Source of the DNA: JARRRL01 sp037380725
GTDB lineage: Bacteria > Pseudomonadota > Gammaproteobacteria > Pseudomonadales > JANQJO01
Length of the DNA: 11,158 nucleotides
Reading direction: 5' to 3'
Assembly: GCA_037380725.1 (NCBI GenBank)
Contig: JARRRL010000093.1
Span: forward strand, 1 to 11,158
Position 1 is the stretch's first letter. Every line of letters starts with the position of its first letter. The position numbers were made by a program, and so were the translations under genes. This document shows positions 6,970 through 11,158 of the stretch, one piece after another. Under the pieces are notes generated by a model that saw only the letters and a list, made by a program, of their open reading frames with translations, did not search any database and was not told the origin of the DNA.

Positions 6970-7011
6970 CTCGGACGGTGCTAGACCGGGCCGAATTGTT
7001 TCGAAGCCAGG

Positions 7012-7028
7012 AGCCAAATTATTTGGCT
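7012..7028. repeat. Short perfect palindrome
   Basis: AGCCAAAT and ATTTGGCT flank a single T. No T-run follows on either strand, so it looks like a protein-binding dyad or a chance palindrome rather than a terminator. Confidence 0.5.
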
Positions 7029-7068
7029 GCTAAAGCCGATTAATTGTCCCTGTCCTGATGCGCTCCAA

Positions 7069-8226
7069 TCAACATTGCGTTGTGTTTAGCCAGGCATCAG
7101 GTGCTGACAGCACCAGTTTCACCAATTCATTTTGCCGGCTTGCTCCGGTTTTCCGGTAGCAGGATTTAAGCTGGGTGCGGATGGTATTCAGACTAACCGA
7201 GAATCGTATTGCCATGGCCTCCAGGCTGTCGCCATTAGCCAACGCGACGGCAAGGCGTGCTTCGGCTGGAGTTAAACCATAAAGTTGCTTTAGCAAATCT
7301 AATGACAGGTCAACCGCCTGTTGTGCGCAGCTGATAAATATCACCGCAGAAACAACTTCCGTATCAAGCTGGAATGTGTTGTTTTTTCCCTTGCTGACAG
7401 GCGTGACCATCAGGCTCAAAGGCTGCGCTAATCCTGAAGCGGGAATTGCCATTGACCCACTTTGAGGTGGTTTTGCTCGGGTTGCTTCGAAGATGAGTCG
7501 GTGCAGCTCTTTGGTTTCAGGGATGCTTGATACACGCAATGTATTCTTGCAGATTGTCAAAACCCGTCCATTAGATACAACATTTTCAGCGCTTTTATTA
7601 AGAAATATCGGTTTCCCTGCGTCATCAATCAGGATGACGCCCAGTGAAAATTGATCCAGTATTTCTCGTTTCACTTCAGTGCGAGTATCCAGTAGCCAGA
7701 GTCGCCGATTCACCTCCAGTGCGCGTTGCAGATGAGGTAGTAGCATATTGAGCAGTGCTAGTTCCTGCGCTTCAAAACACCCTCGCCGATGATCGCGGTG
7801 AAACCCCATGACCACTAGCTGCGAATCACGCTTCATCAACACTGCGCCAATTGAATGTTCCATGCCCTGAGGAAGTGCAAACTCATTATAAAACTCACTC
7901 TTGAAAAAACTTTCGCTCATCAGCGATCTTGTTTGTTCTATGGTGCCGACAGGTTGTTTAGCGATGGCGGGAACGAGAGAGTCAATATATACAAAATGTT
8001 CTCGGTACCGTTGTTGATATGTACTGTCTAGATTGTGTAGAACGTAAGCGCTTACCTGCTTGCTGTTCAGATCTTGCCCTCTAAGTATGGCGGAGCGTGT
8101 ATTCAAGTTGTTGCTGATGATCGCAAGAACCTTTGACCAACGATCCGGTTCAAGTGCAGCGTCGTAGATTTCTCCCACTAAGTCATTGTAATACTCCAGA
8201 TCAACATTCAACGATCTTGGCTTCAT
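7069..8226 (-). CDS. LuxR-type helix-turn-helix transcriptional regulator
   Basis: This is a 385-residue DNA-binding regulator. The C-terminal LuxR/GerE-type domain spans about 318-375 (LTPAEARLAVALANGDSLEAMA...), with the recognition segment SVSLNTIRTQLKS around 343-355. The N-terminal 170 residues (LVGEIYDAALEPDRW...) and a PAS-like stretch near 193-300 (GVILIDDAGKPIFLNKSAENVV) form the sensory part. This is a family of large regulators often annotated only as LuxR-type; the acyl-homoserine-lactone-binding domain is not recognisable. The ATG at 8226 is preceded by AGGAAG six bases upstream and lies one base after the hydrolase stop, so translation is probably coupled. The frame is open upstream to 8310, but that part overlaps the hydrolase and is not needed. 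The ligand is unknown. The divergent dyads at 9125-9172 are its natural candidate targets. Confidence 0.88.
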   Translation of the reverse strand: MKPRSLNVDLEYYNDLVGEIYDAALEPDRWSKVLAIISNNLNTRSAILRGQDLNSKQVSAYVLHNLDSTYQQRYREHFVYIDSLVPAIAKQPVGTIEQTRSLMSESFFKSEFYNEFALPQGMEHSIGAVLMKRDSQLVVMGFHRDHRRGCFEAQELALLNMLLPHLQRALEVNRRLWLLDTRTEVKREILDQFSLGVILIDDAGKPIFLNKSAENVVSNGRVLTICKNTLRVSSIPETKELHRLIFEATRAKPPQSGSMAIPASGLAQPLSLMVTPVSKGKNNTFQLDTEVVSAVIFISCAQQAVDLSLDLLKQLYGLTPAEARLAVALANGDSLEAMAIRFSVSLNTIRTQLKSCYRKTGASRQNELVKLVLSAPDAWLNTTQC

Positions 8227-8227
8227 C

Positions 8228-9097
8228 TCAAGCTTCCTGTTTTCCTGACAGTAACCGAAGGATCTGAGTCTGATACGTAGACACCAGGAAATGGCCTTGA
8301 TCGGGAACAATATACTGCTGACAATCTGGAATTGTTTTTGCGAGATAGCGTCCCATTTCTACTGGAACAAATACATCCTGCTCTCCATGCCAGACTGAAA
8401 CGCTGCCTTTGATTTGCTCGGGCTCGAATCCCCAGTGATTAGCTAGCAGCGCCATATCAAAGGCCATACCATGCATACCTTGAATGACAGATGTGGTCAA
8501 ATTAGCAAGATACATTTCACGGAATTGCCGATCAGCTAAAGCCTGCTTGTCGGGCGCAGATGCCGGATCTTCAAACAAGGCATACAGGCTTTCCGGGGTT
8601 TCGATCAAAGAATCGAGCACTTGAGCAAGCGCCAGGTAATCATCCCGAGCCTGTTCAAATAACGCTAGATTTGCCGGCAGCATGCCATCCGTCATGCCAG
8701 GAACTGTATAAGGGGCAGGACTGCTGATCAGTGCGGTATGGAGCAGGCGTTGTGCAAAACGGTAGACGCAGGCGGCTGCATATGGGCCACCGCCAGAAAA
8801 ACCAAGCACCGAGAAGCGCTCGAGCTTGAGTGAGTCTGCCAGTCGTACGACTTCTTCTGGCCAGTCAAGCAAGGTATGAGTGGTATTGAACTGGGAGCGA
8901 CCGTAACCCGGTCGTTCCACGACGATTAATCGAATATTGGCTTCACGTAGGCTCGAGTCGGTAAACATCCGTTCCAGACGTGAACCGGGGGTACCATGGA
9001 ACGCCATAACCGGAAGACCTTCTTTATCGCCATATTCAGCGAAAATTATCGGATTTTGGAAGGATGTGTTCCGTCTATCAGTTTTAATGATTCTCAT
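8228..9097 (-). CDS. Alpha/beta hydrolase
   Basis: The 289-residue product has the alpha/beta hydrolase fold: oxyanion motif HGTPGS at 34-39, RPGYGRS at 62-68, nucleophile elbow GFSGGG at 99-104 with Ser101, probable acid Asp241 (HGEQDVFVP) and His269 (QGHFLV). All three triad residues are present, so an active serine hydrolase acting on an ester, lactone or similar bond is expected; the substrate cannot be deduced. There is no signal peptide, so it is cytoplasmic. It is the first gene of a two-gene operon with a LuxR-type regulator starting one base later. That pairing suggests the enzyme makes or removes the regulator's ligand or belongs to its regulon (inference). No strong ribosome binding site precedes the ATG at 9097; the context there contains a 9-base direct repeat. 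A haloalkane dehalogenase or epoxide hydrolase is less likely because the nucleophile is Ser. Confidence 0.9.
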   Translation of the reverse strand: MRIIKTDRRNTSFQNPIIFAEYGDKEGLPVMAFHGTPGSRLERMFTDSSLREANIRLIVVERPGYGRSQFNTTHTLLDWPEEVVRLADSLKLERFSVLGFSGGGPYAAACVYRFAQRLLHTALISSPAPYTVPGMTDGMLPANLALFEQARDDYLALAQVLDSLIETPESLYALFEDPASAPDKQALADRQFREMYLANLTTSVIQGMHGMAFDMALLANHWGFEPEQIKGSVSVWHGEQDVFVPVEMGRYLAKTIPDCQQYIVPDQGHFLVSTYQTQILRLLSGKQEA

Positions 9098-9110
9098 CGA
9101 CTTTAATGAT
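9083..9110. repeat. Nine-base direct repeat flanking the hydrolase start codon
   Basis: TTTAATGAT occurs at 9083-9091 and 9102-9110, 19 bases apart, on either side of the start codon (9095-9097). On the minus strand this reads ATCATTAAA twice. Confidence 0.6.
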
Positions 9111-9124
9111 CTTAGCCAATTTAG

Positions 9125-9142
9125 TAAACGTTTAATCGTTTA
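9125..9142. promoter_or_regulatory. Inverted repeat, candidate operator downstream of the hydrolase promoter
   Basis: TAAACG (9125-9130) and CGTTTA (9137-9142) form a dyad with a six-base spacer; TAAACGTTTA at 9125-9134 is itself a perfect palindrome. The right arm touches the proposed -10 box at 9142-9147, so a bound protein would sit at or just past the transcription start of the hydrolase operon. Confidence 0.45.
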
Positions 9143-9170
9143 GCATACACCATATGGGTGATGACGTCAC
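9142..9170 (-). promoter_or_regulatory. Candidate sigma-70 promoter of the hydrolase-luxR operon
   Basis: On the minus strand GTGACG (9170-9165) and TATGCT (9147-9142) match the -35 and -10 consensus at four of six positions each, with an ideal 17-base spacer. Transcription would start near 9135, giving a leader of about 40 bases. The match is moderate and not tested. Confidence 0.4.
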
Positions 9171-9172
9171 CC
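9148..9172. promoter_or_regulatory. Nested palindromes overlapping the proposed -35 box and spacer
   Basis: GGGTGA (9156-9161) and TCACCC (9167-9172) form a dyad around TGACG. CACC (9148-9151) and GGTG (9157-9160) form a second, overlapping dyad centred on CCATATGG (9150-9157). Both cover the -35 and spacer of the proposed leftward promoter, the usual position of operators. Confidence 0.5.
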
Positions 9173-9212
9173 GTTCCTGCTTCTAAAGTGACCATCGTTT
9201 TAATAAAAAACA

Positions 9213-9228
9213 ATTCCAGGTTTGGAAT
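9213..9228. promoter_or_regulatory. Inverted repeat upstream of the lipoprotein gene
   Basis: ATTCCA (9213-9218) and TGGAAT (9223-9228) flank GGTT. The dyad lies about 70 bases before the lipoprotein ATG, in the part of the divergent region where its promoter should be. I could not find a convincing pair of -35/-10 boxes for that gene. Confidence 0.4.
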
Positions 9229-9285
9229 CATCAGGTCGGTTGGCGGATTGAACGCCAGAGCCATTATCTAGACTGCAATTATTTC

Positions 9286-9290
9286 TGGAG
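9286..9290 (+). promoter_or_regulatory. Ribosome binding site of the lipoprotein gene
   Basis: TGGAG lies five bases before the ATG at 9296 and supports this start, which also yields a complete lipoprotein signal peptide. Confidence 0.65.
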
Positions 9291-9295
9291 ACTAA

Positions 9296-11158
9296 ATGAA
9301 AATTTTCGATTCGATTATCGGCTTCGTCTTCCTATCGAGTACACTTGCGCTGACCGCCTGTGGCGGGGGAGGTTCTGATGACGGGCGTGCTGGTGGTGGC
9401 GCGACCGCGATTTTAAATGGAACCGCTGCGGCAGGCGCACCGATAATAGGACAGGTTACCGTCAAGGATTCACTGGGAAATAGCAAATCTGCGCTGATCG
9501 AGGCGGATGGCAGTTATCGTGTTGATGTTACCGAGTTAACAGCGCCCTATCGTTTACGTGCCCTGGGCAGGGTAGGTGGACGCAGCGTAAAACTGTTTTC
9601 CTACGCGGAAGCAGCCGATGTAAATGGTACCATCAATATTACTCCGTTTACCGACCTAATCGTCGCCAATGCCGCGCAGCAGATTGCAGAGACATACTTC
9701 GATTCGCAAACCGCCACCAGTCTTGATGCAACCGTAGTTGCTGAGCAGGAAGCCGCTCTTCAGGATAAATTACAGAATGTTTTTAAAGCGCTAAAGGTCT
9801 CAGATGCCATCGATCTGTTACACACAGCTTTTAGCGCGGACCATTCAGGTCTGGATGCGGCGCTCGATGTGGTAAGGTTACAATATACTTCAACCAATGT
9901 TGTCACCATCACGAACCTGATTGAGAAAACCCAGATATCCGATGACATAACTGCTAGCAATGACAATACTGCTCCCCTGCCAGCCAGCGAAGCGAAATTA
10001 GCCCCAGCCGTGAGAGATACCCAGGCGATTGCAACATTAACTGACACTATGACTCAGGCTTTCGCTAATGGCTTACCGAGTGTCAGCGCAATTCAGGACT
10101 ATTTTGCTGACGATTTCTATGAAACAGACACCCCCAAAAGCGCTTTCCTGACTGATATCACCACAGATCCAATCCTGGTTGGATTACGCTTTAGCGCGGT
10201 TTCAGTTTCTGATCTGGATTCGGACATGGGCACTGCGACAATCAGCTTTTATACCTCGATTGATGGTTTCATTGACCCCGTACCCATCAATTGGTATGTC
10301 GCGCGTGACAGCGATCTGCGCTGGAAATTTAAAGGTGACCAGCGTATCGCAGATATGTACTTCGAATTTCACTGTAATGACAATAATCAAAACGATAGTC
10401 TAAGCGGTGGCTGCGGCGTCAATACACGAGTTTGGGACGAGGATTTCACTAACAATGGCACAGTGAGTAATGCGCCTATTGCCTCAGCCAAAGTCAGCAT
10501 TATCGATGGAAATGACGGTTCCACGGTCAAGGCAGTCATTTACCTGGGTACACCGGCAAATGCATCAGCTGGCGATGTTCAGGTTTATGATGAAGCTTTG
10601 CAGGCTTATCAGGGCGACTGGAAGGCGTTTGGTGTAGGAAGCGGGGAAGTTGACCCTTCTATCCTGCTGGCTGGCGATATTATCGAGTACCAACTTTTTA
10701 CCGAGGATCTTGATATCTCCAGCCCCGCAGCACCTCAGATTGCATCAGCGGCGATAGCAGTCGCAAGCTATCAGGATACCCTGCGGTATGCGCCCTCGAC
10801 CCACGGACTTTATCCACAGGCAACAGACAGTACATTGACTGCAATGGGTAATTTCACATTGGGCGACAATCTGACTATCGGTTGGGCTCGTGCCAGTGGT
10901 ACGCTAAGTGATGAGGTACTGGTTGAAATCAGTGACAGCATGGGTAATCGTATCGAGGTCAGGGATAGCTCATTCTTACCAGATGCGACCTCGACCATCA
11001 TTGCCGCCAGCGAACTTGATGCGACGGCTGCCAGCAACGCCGGTCTTGATGTTAATGCAACCAGCTATACCCTACTGGTGCGGATTTTCACGCGTGATCA
11101 AATCACCGGCCAGCAACATTCCACGGATTACACTGCAACAATCCCTGGACCGGCTGCG
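9296..11158 (+). CDS. Large lipoprotein with carboxypeptidase regulatory-like region (3' end outside window)
   Basis: The frame is open from ATG 9296 to the last base, 621 codons without a stop, so the gene is cut by the window. Residues 1-21 are a short lipoprotein signal peptide (MKIFDSIIGFVFLSSTLALTA) and Cys22 sits in a good lipobox (LTAC) followed by GGGGSDDG; position +2 is Gly, not Asp, which predicts outer-membrane sorting. Residues about 50-90 (GQVTVKDSLGN..ADGSYRVDVTEL..PYRLRA) look like a carboxypeptidase regulatory-like beta-sandwich. A conserved-looking helical section follows (NITPFTDLIVANAAQQIAETYF, 114-135). Residues about 240-350 (ending LRWKFKGDQR) may be an NTF2-like fold (tentative). 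The remainder is Thr/Ser/Asp-rich beta-strand sequence, and Cys360 and Cys373 may form a disulfide. Similar proteins occur in beta- and gammaproteobacteria without known function. It is divergent from the hydrolase-luxR operon and probably shares its control region. Confidence 0.85.
   Translation, partial: MKIFDSIIGFVFLSSTLALTACGGGGSDDGRAGGGATAILNGTAAAGAPIIGQVTVKDSLGNSKSALIEADGSYRVDVTELTAPYRLRALGRVGGRSVKLFSYAEAADVNGTINITPFTDLIVANAAQQIAETYFDSQTATSLDATVVAEQEAALQDKLQNVFKALKVSDAIDLLHTAFSADHSGLDAALDVVRLQYTSTNVVTITNLIEKTQISDDITASNDNTAPLPASEAKLAPAVRDTQAIATLTDTMTQAFANGLPSVSAIQDYFADDFYETDTPKSAFLTDITTDPILVGLRFSAVSVSDLDSDMGTATISFYTSIDGFIDPVPINWYVARDSDLRWKFKGDQRIADMYFEFHCNDNNQNDSLSGGCGVNTRVWDEDFTNNGTVSNAPIASAKVSIIDGNDGSTVKAVIYLGTPANASAGDVQVYDEALQAYQGDWKAFGVGSGEVDPSILLAGDIIEYQLFTEDLDISSPAAPQIASAAIAVASYQDTLRYAPSTHGLYPQATDSTLTAMGNFTLGDNLTIGWARASGTLSDEVLVEISDSMGNRIEVRDSSFLPDATSTIIAASELDATAASNAGLDVNATSYTLLVRIFTRDQITGQQHSTDYTATIPGPAA

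Larger units (their letters stand above)
6915..7068. other. Convergent intergenic region between comEC and the luxR-type gene
   Basis: These 154 bases hold a strong hairpin (6934-6969), a perfect 8-base inverted repeat with a one-base centre (AGCCAAAT at 7012-7019 and ATTTGGCT at 7021-7028), and further AGCC/GGCT copies nearby. No gene is visible. It is also the place where base composition and expected gene order change. Confidence 0.6.

Noticed and set aside
8227..8310. N-terminal extension of the LuxR-type regulator
   Set aside because: It overlaps the hydrolase 3' end; the ATG at 8226 has a well-spaced AGGAAG and fits a stop-start coupling.
9292..9486. Minus-strand 64-residue frame
   Set aside because: It is antisense to the lipoprotein signal peptide and Gly-rich linker; the Pro-rich composition is a product of the opposite strand.
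9760..11037. Minus-strand frames at 9760-10047, 10202-10390 and 10810-11037
   Set aside because: All lie inside the continuous lipoprotein frame and have no motifs or ribosome binding sites.
1..11158. CRISPR arrays, tRNA genes, integrases or insertion sequences
   Set aside because: No regularly spaced repeats, cloverleaf-like sequence, transposase or recombinase motifs were found on either strand by eye.

Overview
The window looks like a chromosomal segment of a gammaproteobacterium. The left part carries the block lolC-lolD ... DUF2062 - comEC, a gene neighbourhood familiar from Pseudomonas and other gammaproteobacteria. The genus cannot be named from the sequence. No tRNA, rRNA, CRISPR array, insertion sequence or integrase is visible.

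Layout. (1) Positions 1-191 hold the 5' part of an unidentified minus-strand gene that leaves the window on the left; its start faces lolC. (2) 334-2374: a LolC/LolF-type lipoprotein-releasing permease followed by the ATPase LolD. These form the inner-membrane transporter that extracts outer-membrane lipoproteins for transfer to LolA. (3) 2485-3516: a DUF6765 protein with many His/Asp residues and a strong ribosome binding site. (4) 3592-4125 (minus): a DUF2062 membrane protein, convergent with the DUF6765 gene and divergent from comEC; the two divergent starts nearly touch. (5) 4170-6914: a long ComEC/Rec2 DNA-uptake channel with its C-terminal metallo-beta-lactamase-like domain. (6) 6915-7068: a convergent intergenic region with a strong hairpin. 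(7) 7069-9097 (minus): a compact two-gene operon, alpha/beta hydrolase then LuxR-type regulator, separated by one base. (8) 9098-9295: a divergent control region packed with dyad symmetries. (9) 9296 to the right edge: a large surface lipoprotein gene whose reading frame stays open for 621 codons and has no stop in the window.

The left part (to about 6914) is envelope and DNA-uptake housekeeping, with coding strands visibly rich in G and T (many gtg/ttg codons). The right part reads differently: base use is more balanced on both strands. The expected followers of comEC (exbB/tolQ, exbD, msbA, lpxK) are absent. I infer a synteny break near 6915-7070, by insertion, rearrangement or (to be excluded) a mis-join.

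The most interesting unit is the right-hand one. A translationally coupled hydrolase and LuxR-type regulator are transcribed away from a big lipoprotein, with nested palindromes over a plausible promoter. It could be a signal-processing and response module, but that function is inference.
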